DNA of 64,000 nt from Paenibacillus sp. SC116. GTDB lineage: Bacteria; Bacillota; Bacilli; Paenibacillales; Paenibacillaceae. Shown here in pieces: positions 52,689 through 62,310 of this stretch. The stretch lies in NCBI RefSeq assembly GCF_024733555.1, contig NZ_JANIOF010000004.1, forward strand, positions 186,001-250,000, read 5' to 3'. The number at the start of each line of letters is the position of its first letter. Position 1 is the stretch's first letter. Under the pieces are notes generated by a model. That model made no database searches. It worked only from the letters and a program-made list of their open reading frames with translations, and was not told the DNA's origin. The position numbers and the translations under genes are program-made.

Positions 52689-53256
52689 GGATCGTACATT
52701 TTTAATCGGTCTAGGAGCAGGAGTCATCATCGGTACGCTATTGCTACAAATCATGTTGATCGGACAGACAGTGAGTACAGAATTGACAGAACAGCAACTT
52801 GTACGAGAAGCGGATCGCCAAGGATATGACCTTGTGCCAAAAGCTTCAGTTCTTCCACCAGAAAAGGATGCTAACAATTCTGATAAAGGCAAACTTGATA
52901 ATGAGGCTCAAAATATAAAGCAGAATGAAACGACAAACTCCAATCTGACTAAGTCTACTTCTGAGACAGAGAAGTCAGAGCTTCCTGCTGCAAAAAATAA
53001 GATAGCTGATAAGAATGCTGATAAAAACAAAGCAGACAGTAATACTATTAGTGTGTTTATACCAGCAAAGTCTACTTCAGATGATATTTCCAAGTTATTA
53101 GAGACAGCCGGAGTTGTGAAAGATGCTGAGGCTTTTCAACAATTTTTGCAGCGGGAGAAAAAGGCTCGAAGTTTGCGTACTGGCAAGTTTCAATTCACAC
53201 TCCCTATGTCTGAGCAAGATGTACTGCAAACATTACTGAAAACACCGAATGGCTAG
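52681..53256 (+). CDS. Single-pass membrane protein with MltG/YceG N-domain-like (LysM-like) segment
   Basis: The GTG 52681 start (FKDRTFLIGLGAGVIIG) has AGGAG at 52666 and overlaps the previous stop. A membrane segment lies at about 7-27, then a long Lys/Asn/Ser/Asp-rich linker (about 50-120). The C-terminal part (about 122-185: ISVFIPAKSTSDDISKLLET, AEAFQQFLQREKKARSLRTG) resembles the LysM-like N-domain of endolytic transglycosylase MltG. The catalytic domain is absent. A cell-wall-binding role is inferred. Confidence 0.6.
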   Translation: MFKDRTFLIGLGAGVIIGTLLLQIMLIGQTVSTELTEQQLVREADRQGYDLVPKASVLPPEKDANNSDKGKLDNEAQNIKQNETTNSNLTKSTSETEKSELPAAKNKIADKNADKNKADSNTISVFIPAKSTSDDISKLLETAGVVKDAEAFQQFLQREKKARSLRTGKFQFTLPMSEQDVLQTLLKTPNG

Positions 53257-53289
53257 TTGAAATAGTAAATGGATGTAAAGTGAAAATGG

Positions 53290-53318
53290 TTGCAACGTTA
53301 TGCACAATATGATATATT
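53290..53318 (+). promoter_or_regulatory. Sigma-A promoter of rpsB
   Basis: TTGCAA (53290-53295), a 17-bp spacer and TATATT (53313-53318) predict a start of transcription near 53325. Confidence 0.75.
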
Positions 53319-53324
53319 AATTGA

Positions 53325-53451
53325 CGGTGTTAAGAACACACGCCGATTAATTTTGGCAAGGGTGCTTTCTGTCGTGGGAAACTGTGCGGGAAGTCTTGTC
53401 GGAAGATGACATTGGCGGAGGAAAACGAACCAATTAGGAGGTGTAGTGAAG
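53325..53451 (+). promoter_or_regulatory. rpsB 5' leader of about 127 nt
   Basis: This leader contains a possible stem CGGTGT/ACACGCCG near its start, plus G-rich segments. CCAATTA just before AGGAGGTG is almost complementary to TAATTTTGG (upstream in the leader), which could hide the ribosome binding site. I do not recognise a known leader family. Autoregulation by S2 is a possibility only. Confidence 0.35.
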
Positions 53452-54150
53452 ATGGCAGTTATCTCCATGAAACAGCTTTTGGAAGCTGGCGTACATTTCG
53501 GTCACCAGACTCGTCGCTGGAACCCAAAGATGGACAGATATATCTTCACAGAACGTAACGGTATTTACATCATTGACTTGCAAAAGACAGTGAAAAAAGT
53601 CGAGGAAGCTTACAACTTTGTAAAATCCCTTGCAGCTGACGGCGGCACAGTGTTGTTCGTTGGTACTAAGAAACAAGCACAAGATTCCGTTAAAGAAGAA
53701 GCGGCTCGTGCTGGTCAATACTTCATCAACCAACGTTGGTTGGGTGGTACATTGACTAACTTCCAAACCATTCAAAAACGTGTTGATCGTTTGAAGAAGC
53801 TTGAGGCTATGGAAGAGGACGGTACTTTCGCAGTACTTCCTAAGAAAGAAGTTATCTTGCTCCGTAAGGAGAAAGATCGTCTTGAGAAATTCTTGGGCGG
53901 TATCAAACACATGAAACAATTGCCTAGCGCATTGTTCGTAATCGACCCACGTAAAGAGCGTATTGCTGTTGCAGAAGCTCGCAAATTGGGTATCCCAATC
54001 GTAGGTATCGTTGATACTAACTGCGATCCGGATGAAATCGACTATGTTATCCCTGGTAACGACGATGCAATCCGTGCTGTTAAATTGTTGACTGCTAAAA
54101 TGGCTGATGCAATTATCGAAGCTAACCAAGGCGAAGAAACAACAGCTTAA
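53452..54150 (+). CDS. rpsB: Small ribosomal subunit protein uS2
   Basis: uS2 has 232 residues. [20 protein letters not shown] at the N-terminus, [18 protein letters not shown] in the middle and [20 protein letters not shown] near the end are the family marks. AGGAGG at 53436 supports ATG 53452 (the GTG at 53446 is too close). A terminator-like hairpin separates it from tsf. Confidence 0.97.
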   Translation: MAVISMKQLLEAGVHFGHQTRRWNPKMDRYIFTERNGIYIIDLQKTVKKVEEAYNFVKSLAADGGTVLFVGTKKQAQDSVKEEAARAGQYFINQRWLGGTLTNFQTIQKRVDRLKKLEAMEEDGTFAVLPKKEVILLRKEKDRLEKFLGGIKHMKQLPSALFVIDPRKERIAVAEARKLGIPIVGIVDTNCDPDEIDYVIPGNDDAIRAVKLLTAKMADAIIEANQGEETTA

Positions 54151-54170
54151 GCATAAGAATTGGATGAACA

Positions 54171-54213
54171 AAGGGTGGTTGAAAGGTGATACACCTCTCG
54201 CCGCCCTTTTTTT
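54171..54213 (+). terminator. Terminator/attenuator between rpsB and tsf
   Basis: AAGGGTGG (54171-54178) pairs with CCGCCCTT (54201-54208, one G-U pair). An inner AGGTG/CACCT helix extends it, and seven T residues follow. Since tsf lacks an obvious promoter, this may act as a partial terminator that lowers tsf expression below rpsB. Confidence 0.8.
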
Positions 54214-54278
54214 GAAGAGAATCGAACTCTACGTCTTCGTTACATAACGAAGCTAATATTGTGTTGGAGGTAACTAAC

Positions 54279-54929
54279 ATGGCAGTTAATGCGAGTGCAG
54301 TAAAAGAACTACGTGAAAAAACAGGCGCTGGTATGCTTGATTGCAAAAAAGCGTTGGAAGAAGCAAATGGTGATATCGCAAGAGCAAGCGAAATCCTTCG
54401 TGAAAAAGGTTTGGCTGCTGCAGCTAAAAAAGGCGATCGTATCGCTACAGAGGGTGTAGTACAATCTTACATCCATGCTAACGGCCGTATCGGCGTATTG
54501 GTTGAAATCAACTGTGAAACTGACTTCGTTGCAATGACAGATCAGTTCCAAGCTTTCGCAAAAGACATCGCAATGCATATCGCAGCTTCTGCTCCGAAGT
54601 TCGTTCGTCGTGAAGAAGTATCTGCTGATGAGATTGAGAAAGAAAGAGAAATCTTGAAAGCTCAAGCTCTTAACGAAGGCAAGCCTGAGAAAATCGTTGA
54701 GAAAATGGTTGAAGGCCGTATCAGCAAGTACTACGAAGAGTTCTGCTTGATGGAGCAATCCTTCATTAAAGATCCGGACAAAACAATCGAAGAACTTCTT
54801 AAAGAAAAAATCGCTACAATCGGCGAAAACATTTCTATCCGTCGCTTCGTTCGTTACGAGCTTGGTGAAGGTTTGGAGAAAAAACAAGATAACTTTGTTG
54901 AAGAGGTTATGGCACAAGCTAAAATGTAA
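54279..54929 (+). CDS. tsf: Elongation factor Ts (short form)
   Basis: EF-Ts recycles EF-Tu-GDP. The N-terminal UBA-like domain has [19 protein letters not shown] and [16 protein letters not shown]. The signature [12 protein letters not shown] follows in the core. At 216 residues it lacks much of the second core subdomain present in the 293-residue B. subtilis protein, as in Thermus-like and some Firmicute short forms. GGAGG at 54266 supports ATG 54279. Confidence 0.96.
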   Translation: MAVNASAVKELREKTGAGMLDCKKALEEANGDIARASEILREKGLAAAAKKGDRIATEGVVQSYIHANGRIGVLVEINCETDFVAMTDQFQAFAKDIAMHIAASAPKFVRREEVSADEIEKEREILKAQALNEGKPEKIVEKMVEGRISKYYEEFCLMEQSFIKDPDKTIEELLKEKIATIGENISIRRFVRYELGEGLEKKQDNFVEEVMAQAKM

Positions 54930-54985
54930 TTTTCGTTCGGAAATACATTGCAAGCAAGCCTTAAGGCTATCAACAGGCACGCTGA

Positions 54986-55776
<791 letters not shown>

Positions 55777-55777
<1 letters not shown>

Positions 55778-56331
55778 TGCCGCAAGCAGTTAAAAAAAAT
55801 GCAGAAGAGCGTATGGAAAAAGCGATTGGTGCACTCAAACGTGAATTGACGTCACTTCGTGCAGGTCGCGCTACTCCGGCTTTGCTTGATCGCATTCAAG
55901 TTGAATACTATGGTGCAATGACGCCTGTTAATCAGCTTGCTAACCTCAATACGCCAGATGCTCGTACTTTGATGATTCAGCCATGGGATAAAACTTCTAT
56001 TGGTGCTATCGAAAAAGCAATTATGAAGTCTGACCTTGGATTAACTCCAGCCAACGATGGACAAATGATTCGTATTACGATTCCTGCTCTTACAGAAGAG
56101 CGTCGTTTGGAACTCGTAAAGCAAACGAAGAAATATGGCGAAGAAGCTAAAGTAGCTGTTCGTAATATTCGTCGTGATGCGAATGATGATATCAAAAAGA
56201 TGGAAAAGACAGATATTTCTGAAGACGAGTCTCGTCGCCATCAGGATGATGTTCAAAAGCTTACAGACAAGTACATAGTCGAAGTTGACAAAGTACTTGC
56301 TGCAAAAGAAAAAGAAATTCTGGAAGTGTAA
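55777..56331 (+). CDS. frr: Ribosome recycling factor
   Basis: RRF splits post-termination ribosomes with EF-G. The 184 residues match the family: [20 protein letters not shown] at the N-terminus, [17 protein letters not shown], and [19 protein letters not shown]. The start overlaps the pyrH stop by one base. Confidence 0.97.
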
Positions 56332-56355
56332 CGTTCTAGACAACAGTGACTTGAT

Positions 56356-56390
56356 ACCCCTCCACACGGTGGGGTTTATTGTCTTTTTAT
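56356..56390 (+). terminator. Possible weak terminator after frr
   Basis: ACCCC (56356-56360) pairs with GGGGT (56371-56375) with an inner CC/GG, followed by TTATTGTCTTTTTATTC. The stem is short and contains a mismatch. Confidence 0.5.
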
Positions 56391-56453
56391 TCGAACCCGA
56401 CAGTCTTAAGGGCTTCGACGTCAGTATGTTATCACCGGGTTGGAGGAGACGGA

Positions 56454-57224
56454 ATGATTAAGCGATTCCAAGCGTGGTTGAAGCAACGCGAAACTAGCCA
56501 TAAGCCTTTGCACATATCTAAAGACAATGTCCCAGAACATGTTGCCATTATAATGGATGGCAATGGACGCTGGGCGAAGCGCCGTGGATTGCCTCGTGTT
56601 GCTGGCCATCATACCGGCATGAAGGCTGTCAAGAATGTGACGATAGCCGCAAATGAGTTGGGTATCAAAGTACTTACGATGTATGCATTTTCAACAGAAA
56701 ATTGGAAACGGCCCAAGGATGAAGTGGAATTTCTAATGAAATTGCCTCAAGAATTTTTGGCCATTGAGCTAGATGAACTGATTAAAGAGAACGTTCAAGT
56801 TCAGATGATGGGACATCGGGAGCAGTTGCCAGAACATACACGTAAACCATTAGAAGAAGCAATTGAACGGACGAAACACAACACTGGCCTTATTCTTAAT
56901 TTCGCTTTAAATTATGGCGGACAGCGTGAGCTGGTTGAAGGTGTTCGTGAAATCGCAGCCGATGTATTAGCAGGGCGAGTACAAGTGGAGCAGATAGATG
57001 AAAAGATGATATCTGCACATCTTTTAACAAATCATTTGCCTAATCCTGATTTGCTTATTAGGACGAGCGGGGAAATGCGTCTGAGCAACTTTATGTTATG
57101 GCAATTGGCATATAGTGAATTTTGGTTTACTGATGTGCTGTGGCCTGACTTTACTGGGGAACATTTGAAGGAAGCGGTAGCCGAGTACCAAAGTCGTCAT
57201 AGGCGGTATGGCGGACTACAATAA
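56454..57224 (+). CDS. uppS: Undecaprenyl diphosphate synthase
   Basis: UppS makes the C55 lipid carrier for peptidoglycan and wall polymers. HVAIIMDGNGRWAKRRGLPR carries the catalytic Asp. LTMYAFSTENWKRP and the C-terminal RTSGEMRLSNFMLWQLAYSE are also conserved. TTGGAGGAG supports ATG 56454; an upstream ORF extension to 56379 is not supported. The length of 256 residues is normal. Confidence 0.96.
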   Translation: MIKRFQAWLKQRETSHKPLHISKDNVPEHVAIIMDGNGRWAKRRGLPRVAGHHTGMKAVKNVTIAANELGIKVLTMYAFSTENWKRPKDEVEFLMKLPQEFLAIELDELIKENVQVQMMGHREQLPEHTRKPLEEAIERTKHNTGLILNFALNYGGQRELVEGVREIAADVLAGRVQVEQIDEKMISAHLLTNHLPNPDLLIRTSGEMRLSNFMLWQLAYSEFWFTDVLWPDFTGEHLKEAVAEYQSRHRRYGGLQ

Positions 57225-57242
57225 GTTGGAGGACGAGTCAAT

Positions 57243-58037
57243 ATGAAACAGCGCATCATGACGGGAGTTATCGCCGGATCGTTCTTTGCAGTGCTGGTTT
57301 ACATCGGTAGCTTTCCTTATGAAGGGTTGCTTATCGCTCTGGCGTTAATTGGATTTTACGAATATGCTCGAATGCTTCATAAACAGCCTTTTGACTTGAT
57401 ATCTCTCCTAGGATATGGGTTAGTTCTATTGCTGTCAGTTCCCTGGTCACGTTGGGGGATCGAAATTAACTGGTCACCTGATGTGATTTTGTGGCTGTTT
57501 ATGTTTATCGCATTATCGATCACGGTCATTAGTAAGAATCGTATTACCATCCAAAATGCTGCTGTGTTATGGTTCGGGGCATTGTATGTTGGCTTTGGAT
57601 TCAAGTATATGATCGTGATTCGAAATGAAATAGAGCACGGTTTGTTCTGGACTATACTGCTTTTTGCTGCAGTATGGGCTTCCGATATTGGTGCCTATTT
57701 TGTAGGACGAGCTATAGGCAAGCATAAATTATGGCCAGCGATTAGCCCTAACAAAACAATTGAAGGTGCTGTTGGAGGCGTGCTTGTATCTATAATTGTA
57801 TGTTTGATTGGTGCTTTTACGAACCCAGACATGATGTCTATTACGCAAGCGGTAATACTTGCTCTAACCGTATCACTTGCAGGCCAGATGGGTGATTTGA
57901 TTCAGTCAGCGTATAAGCGAGTACAAGGAGTCAAAGATTCTGGAAACTTATTGCCAGGCCATGGCGGTGTGCTTGATCGCTGTGACAGTTGGTTAATTGT
58001 ATTCCCACTTGCGTACTTCATTGGTGTTGTTTATTAG
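57243..58037 (+). CDS. cdsA: Phosphatidate cytidylyltransferase CdsA
   Basis: CdsA makes CDP-diacylglycerol for phospholipid synthesis. The 264 residues have about seven or eight membrane segments. The family signature near the C-terminus is SAYKRVQGVKDSGNLLPGHG and GVLDRCDSWLIVFPLAY. An inner motif SDIGAYFVGRAIGKHKLWP is also typical. GGAGGACGAG precedes the start. Confidence 0.95.
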   Translation: MKQRIMTGVIAGSFFAVLVYIGSFPYEGLLIALALIGFYEYARMLHKQPFDLISLLGYGLVLLLSVPWSRWGIEINWSPDVILWLFMFIALSITVISKNRITIQNAAVLWFGALYVGFGFKYMIVIRNEIEHGLFWTILLFAAVWASDIGAYFVGRAIGKHKLWPAISPNKTIEGAVGGVLVSIIVCLIGAFTNPDMMSITQAVILALTVSLAGQMGDLIQSAYKRVQGVKDSGNLLPGHGGVLDRCDSWLIVFPLAYFIGVVY

Positions 58038-58090
58038 TACAAAAAGCAGCATCTTCCGTAACGCGGAAACATAATGAATAGAGGTGTTTC

Positions 58091-59242
58091 ATGAAACGAA
58101 TCGCTCTACTAGGTTCCACAGGTTCCATCGGAACTCAGACATTAGATGTGGTAGCGCAGCACCCTGAGCATTTTCAAATCGAAGCGATGGCTGCTGGCCG
58201 GAACATTGAACTGCTATTGCAGCAAGCGCAACAATTTCGCCCAAAGCTAGTGTCGGTACAGGACAAAGCAGCTGCTGATGCGATTCGGATCCATCTGCCA
58301 GCAGGAACGGCGCTGACATATGGAGAGGAAGGCCTAATCGAGGTGGCCTCTTATGGTAATGCGGATACTGTCGTTACTGCAGTAATGGGCAGTATCGGTT
58401 TGAAGTCCACGTTAGCTGCTATTGAACAAGGCAAGCAGATCGGGTTGGCTAACAAAGAGACGCTCGTAACAGCAGGACATCTTGTGACAGCGGCGGCACG
58501 AAAGCATAACGTAGCTTTGTTACCGATTGACAGTGAACATTCAGCTATCTTCCAATGTTTAAACGGAGAATCGATGCGTCATTTGCGCTCGATTACGTTG
58601 ACAGCATCAGGAGGTAGCTTCCGAGATAAAGGAAGAGAAGAACTTAAAGATGTAACTGTAGAACAAGCGTTGAACCATCCCAACTGGTCTATGGGTGCCA
58701 AGATTACGATAGATTCCGCAACGATGGCGAATAAAGGTCTAGAAGTTATTGAAGCACACTGGCTATTCGACATTCCTTATGAGCAAATTCAAGTGCTCAT
58801 TCATCCAGAAAGCATTATTCATTCCTTCGTCGAATATGTGGACGGTTCTGTTATCGCGCAGCTTGGGCTGCCTGACATGCGTGTGCCTATCCAGTATGCA
58901 TTGACATATCCAGAACGGGTCGAGATAAAAGGGCCGTCACTAAGCCTAGCTGAGATCGGTAAGCTTCATTTCCGTGAAATGGACATGGCTCGTTATCCGA
59001 TGGTACGTTATGCTTATGAGAGTGGTCAAGCAGGCGGCACGGCAACGACTGTGTTTAATGCTGCAAACGAAGTTGCAGTAAGTCGTTTCCTTAAAGGGGA
59101 AATTGGTTTCTTAGATATTGAACGCATCGTTGAGAAAGTGCTGTGCAATCATCAAGTTATTGCCGCTCCTTCCTTAGCTGAAATTGAAGACGCTGATGGA
59201 AGAGCGAGAGCTGTTGCAGCTAGCTTGCCTCCAGTTGAATAA
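58091..59242 (+). CDS. dxr: 1-deoxy-D-xylulose 5-phosphate reductoisomerase
   Basis: DXR commits DXP to the MEP isoprenoid pathway, which supplies UppS. The NADPH site is [17 protein letters not shown]. Catalytic parts are [29 protein letters not shown] and [20 protein letters not shown] followed by [13 protein letters not shown]. The length is 383 residues. GAGGTG precedes the start. Confidence 0.97.
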   Translation: MKRIALLGSTGSIGTQTLDVVAQHPEHFQIEAMAAGRNIELLLQQAQQFRPKLVSVQDKAAADAIRIHLPAGTALTYGEEGLIEVASYGNADTVVTAVMGSIGLKSTLAAIEQGKQIGLANKETLVTAGHLVTAAARKHNVALLPIDSEHSAIFQCLNGESMRHLRSITLTASGGSFRDKGREELKDVTVEQALNHPNWSMGAKITIDSATMANKGLEVIEAHWLFDIPYEQIQVLIHPESIIHSFVEYVDGSVIAQLGLPDMRVPIQYALTYPERVEIKGPSLSLAEIGKLHFREMDMARYPMVRYAYESGQAGGTATTVFNAANEVAVSRFLKGEIGFLDIERIVEKVLCNHQVIAAPSLAEIEDADGRARAVAASLPPVE

Positions 59243-59348
59243 CTAGCGTACACAATTCTAGGACAATGGATTCTCTTGTGCGATGATGGAGAATAATGAT
59301 AATGTATAGGTTATACGCGTCCCGCAACGCTAAAGGAGGATGTTACGC

Positions 59349-60623
59349 TTGCAAATGGTGCAGATAGTACTGTCTTCAGTACTCGTTTTTTTCATCATCG
59401 TAACGATACATGAGTGGGGTCATTTCATATTTGCTAAGCGTGCTGGCATTCTAGTGCGGGAGTTTGCAATTGGTTTTGGACCCAAAATTTTTGCATACAA
59501 GAAGGGTGAAACACGCTATACGCTGAGATTGCTTCCAATTGGAGGCTATGTCAGAATGGCTGGCGAAGATCCCGAAGTTGTAGAAATTCAGCCAGGACAA
59601 ACGATTGCGATTCGCATCGGCGATGGACAAGTGAAGAAGCTGTTTGCAGATCAACTCGATATGAGGAAAAATGTCATTCGTGGTGAGATTGTTAGCATTG
59701 ATTTAGAGCGCAATCTAAATCTTACGCTGGCGGTTGATGGCGAACAGCATACGTATCAGGTGCATCCGCAAGCACTTATCGTAGCACGTAATCAGGATAC
59801 TCAAATTGCACCCCGTAATCGCCAATTTGGCGGCAAGACTGTTGGTCAGCGTGCTTTGGCTATTTTTGGCGGACCATTAATGAACTTCATTCTTGCGTTT
59901 TTCTTGTTTGCTGCCCATATTTTAATGGTTGGCATTCCATTGGAAAACCCTACTTACGTCAAAGTAGGCAACATCAAAGAGGATATGCCTGCTGCCAAAG
60001 CTAATATCCAAGAAGGCGATATCATTGAGAAAATTAATGGCGTCGCAATCGGTGGAGACGCTGAAAAGCTTGTGAAAATGACAGCTGAATCAGAAGGTAA
60101 GCCGATGACGTGGAGCGTATTGCGAGGAACTGAGCGTTTAGAAGTGACACTGACTCCTGTAAAATTAGAAGGGCATGAGGGTGGAAAAGTTGGTATTTCA
60201 CCTATTCTTCCGACTCGCTCACCTTCGTTTACAGAGACGTTCCAACATGCAGGAACTTCAATGGTTAACATGACGAAGTTAATATTCGATGGTTTTAAGC
60301 AGTTGGTATTCGGGCAATTCAAGCTTGATGACTTGGGTGGGCCTGTAAGAACATTCGAAATAACGGGTCAAGTTGCCAAACAAGGAATTGAACAACTTAC
60401 ATTATGGACAGCCATACTAAGTTTATACTTAGGTATATTCAATCTACTTCCAATTCCTGCATTGGACGGAAGCCGCTTAGTATTTATCGGAGTTGAAGCA
60501 TTGAGAGGAAAGCCAATTGATCCGAACCGTGAAAGTATGGTTCACTTTGTCGGCTTCGCTATGCTTATGATGCTTATACTGGTTGTTACTTATAATGATA
60601 TATTACGACTATTTAAAAGCTAA
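59349..60623 (+). CDS. rseP: Site-2 intramembrane metalloprotease RseP/RasP
   Basis: RasP cleaves membrane substrates such as anti-sigma factors. The zinc site HEWGH lies in the first membrane segment (FFIIVTIHEWGHFIFAKRAG). A PDZ domain (about 205-290: MPAAKANIQEGDIIEKINGV) and the second metal ligand region LLPIPALDGSRL follow. I choose TTG 59349, nine bases after AAAGGAGG; ATG 59340 lies within the site, and ATG 59355 is an alternative. The length is 424 residues. Confidence 0.94.
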   Translation: MQMVQIVLSSVLVFFIIVTIHEWGHFIFAKRAGILVREFAIGFGPKIFAYKKGETRYTLRLLPIGGYVRMAGEDPEVVEIQPGQTIAIRIGDGQVKKLFADQLDMRKNVIRGEIVSIDLERNLNLTLAVDGEQHTYQVHPQALIVARNQDTQIAPRNRQFGGKTVGQRALAIFGGPLMNFILAFFLFAAHILMVGIPLENPTYVKVGNIKEDMPAAKANIQEGDIIEKINGVAIGGDAEKLVKMTAESEGKPMTWSVLRGTERLEVTLTPVKLEGHEGGKVGISPILPTRSPSFTETFQHAGTSMVNMTKLIFDGFKQLVFGQFKLDDLGGPVRTFEITGQVAKQGIEQLTLWTAILSLYLGIFNLLPIPALDGSRLVFIGVEALRGKPIDPNRESMVHFVGFAMLMMLILVVTYNDILRLFKS

Positions 60624-60737
60624 TATTTTTGACGTCATTAGCTAGTCTGCATCGTTTCACTATAGAGTTATTTCATTTAGATAATAGAAAATGATGTGGC
60701 TTCGCTAATGTACAGATTCAGGAGGAACTTATCCGTC

Positions 60738-62186
60738 ATGTCTAAGGAGAAGCAGTTCGTATCGGAAATTACACCACAGCAAGAAGATTTCTCACGCTGG
60801 TATATTGATGTTATTAAAAAAGCTGAGCTGATGGATTACTCCCCAGTTCGTGGCTGTATCGTATTCCGTCCCGATGGCTTCGAGATTTGGGAGCATATTC
60901 GTGAGGAATTAGATCGCCGCTTTAAGGAAACAGGTCACCGTAATGCTTATTTCCCAATGTTTATTCCTGAGAGCTTCTTCCAAAAGGAAAAGGAGCACGT
61001 AGAAGGATTTAATCCCGAGTTGCCATGGGTTACGGAAGCAGGTGGAGAGAAGCTTGAAGAGCGTCTTGCCATTCGTCCTACATCCGAAACCATGATTGGT
61101 CATATGTACTCCAAGTGGATTCAGTCCTATCGTGATCTCCCTGTTCTTATTAACCAATGGGCGAATGTTGTTCGTTGGGAGAAGCGTACATTGCCGTTCC
61201 TCCGTACAAGTGAATTCTTGTGGCAGGAAGGCCATACGGCACATGAAACAGAAGAAGAAGCACGTCAAGAGACCATGCAAATGCTTCAAATTTATAAAGA
61301 ATTTGTTGAAGGTTACTTGGCGATTCCCGTAATCGTTGGTCAAAAAACACCTTCTGAGAAATTCGCGGGCGCGGTAGATACGTATTCAATTGAAGCGATG
61401 ATGAAGGACGGACGTGCTGTACAAGCGGGTACTTCACATTACTTGGGAACAAACTTTGCTGTAGCATTTGATATCCAATACCTTGGCCGTGAAAATGCGA
61501 TGGAGTATGTACACACGACTTCTTGGGGAGTAAGCACACGTCTAATTGGCTCCATGATTATGGTGCATGGTGACGATCGTGGATTGGTTTTGCCTCCTAA
61601 AGTTGCTCCAACACAAGTTGTTATTATTCCAATTGGACCTGCCAAAATGCGCGATCAAGTGGTAAGTCGTGCAGATGAATTGTTCGCTGAATTGAAAAGT
61701 GCAGGCGTTCGTGTACGTATGGATGATCGTTCCGATGTATCGCCGGGCTGGAAGTTCAACGAATACGAAATGCGCGGTGTTCCAGTTCGCCTTGAAATCG
61801 GTCCTCGTGATATGGAAAATGGTGTATGTGTACTCGTTTCTCGTGTTACAGGTGAGAAGCGAATTGTTGAGCAATCGAACCTGACGGAAGAAGTGCAGAA
61901 GATGTTGAACGACGTACATGGTGAAATGTTCAATCGTGCACTAGAATTCCGCCAAGAGAACTTCTATTCCGTGAATACAATCGACGAAATGAAAGTATCT
62001 ATGGAAGAAAAACGCGGCTTCACATTAGCTGGATGGTGTGGTTCTGACGCTTGTGAGAATCAAGTGAAGGAAGAAACAGGTGCTACTAGCCGTAACATTC
62101 CATTCACGGTAGATGAGCATAAGTCCTCCTGCCTAGTATGTGGAGAGAAGGCTAAACATACCGTTGTATTTGCACGTGCATATTAA
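60738..62186 (+). CDS. proS: Prolyl-tRNA synthetase, archaeal/eukaryal-type
   Basis: ProRS charges tRNA-Pro. This is the short class IIa type (482 residues) without the editing INS domain of the 560-residue bacterial type. Motif 2 region VVRWEKRTLPFLRTSEFLWQ and LAIRPTSETMIGHMYSKWIQ are clear. The C-terminal zinc-type domain has WCGSDACENQVKEET and SCLVCGEKAKHTVVFARAY, ending in the conserved Tyr. The site is GGAGG at 60721 with long spacing to ATG 60738. The locus normally carries the bacterial type in Bacillus. Confidence 0.95.
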   Translation: MSKEKQFVSEITPQQEDFSRWYIDVIKKAELMDYSPVRGCIVFRPDGFEIWEHIREELDRRFKETGHRNAYFPMFIPESFFQKEKEHVEGFNPELPWVTEAGGEKLEERLAIRPTSETMIGHMYSKWIQSYRDLPVLINQWANVVRWEKRTLPFLRTSEFLWQEGHTAHETEEEARQETMQMLQIYKEFVEGYLAIPVIVGQKTPSEKFAGAVDTYSIEAMMKDGRAVQAGTSHYLGTNFAVAFDIQYLGRENAMEYVHTTSWGVSTRLIGSMIMVHGDDRGLVLPPKVAPTQVVIIPIGPAKMRDQVVSRADELFAELKSAGVRVRMDDRSDVSPGWKFNEYEMRGVPVRLEIGPRDMENGVCVLVSRVTGEKRIVEQSNLTEEVQKMLNDVHGEMFNRALEFRQENFYSVNTIDEMKVSMEEKRGFTLAGWCGSDACENQVKEETGATSRNIPFTVDEHKSSCLVCGEKAKHTVVFARAY

Positions 62187-62212
62187 TTACAATACTAATA
62201 GTGAATAAAGAT

Positions 62213-62279
62213 GAAATGGCTTTCGATGCGGGAGCATCCCTCGGCAATCCGAATGATGACTCCTAGCGAAAGCCATTTC
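62213..62279 (+). other. Long segmented hairpin between proS and polC
   Basis: A 13-bp perfect basal stem (62213-62225 with 62267-62279) continues through three further 4-bp helices (62231-62234 with 62260-62263; 62235-62238 with 62255-62258; 62241-62244 with 62249-62252) to a CAAT loop. Short internal loops separate them. The sequence after it, TGTTCTATAG, is not a U-tract. Confidence 0.7.
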
Positions 62280-62310
62280 TGTTCTATAGATTAGACAGGA
62301 GGTGGACTTC

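Noticed and set aside
53434..54171. 245-codon minus-strand frame across rpsB
   Set aside because: It is antisense to a clear ribosomal protein gene with strong codon bias, which creates long complementary frames.
60624..60737. T-box or other riboswitch before proS
   Set aside because: The gap is only about 114 bases and shows no T-box sequence or antiterminator/terminator pair.
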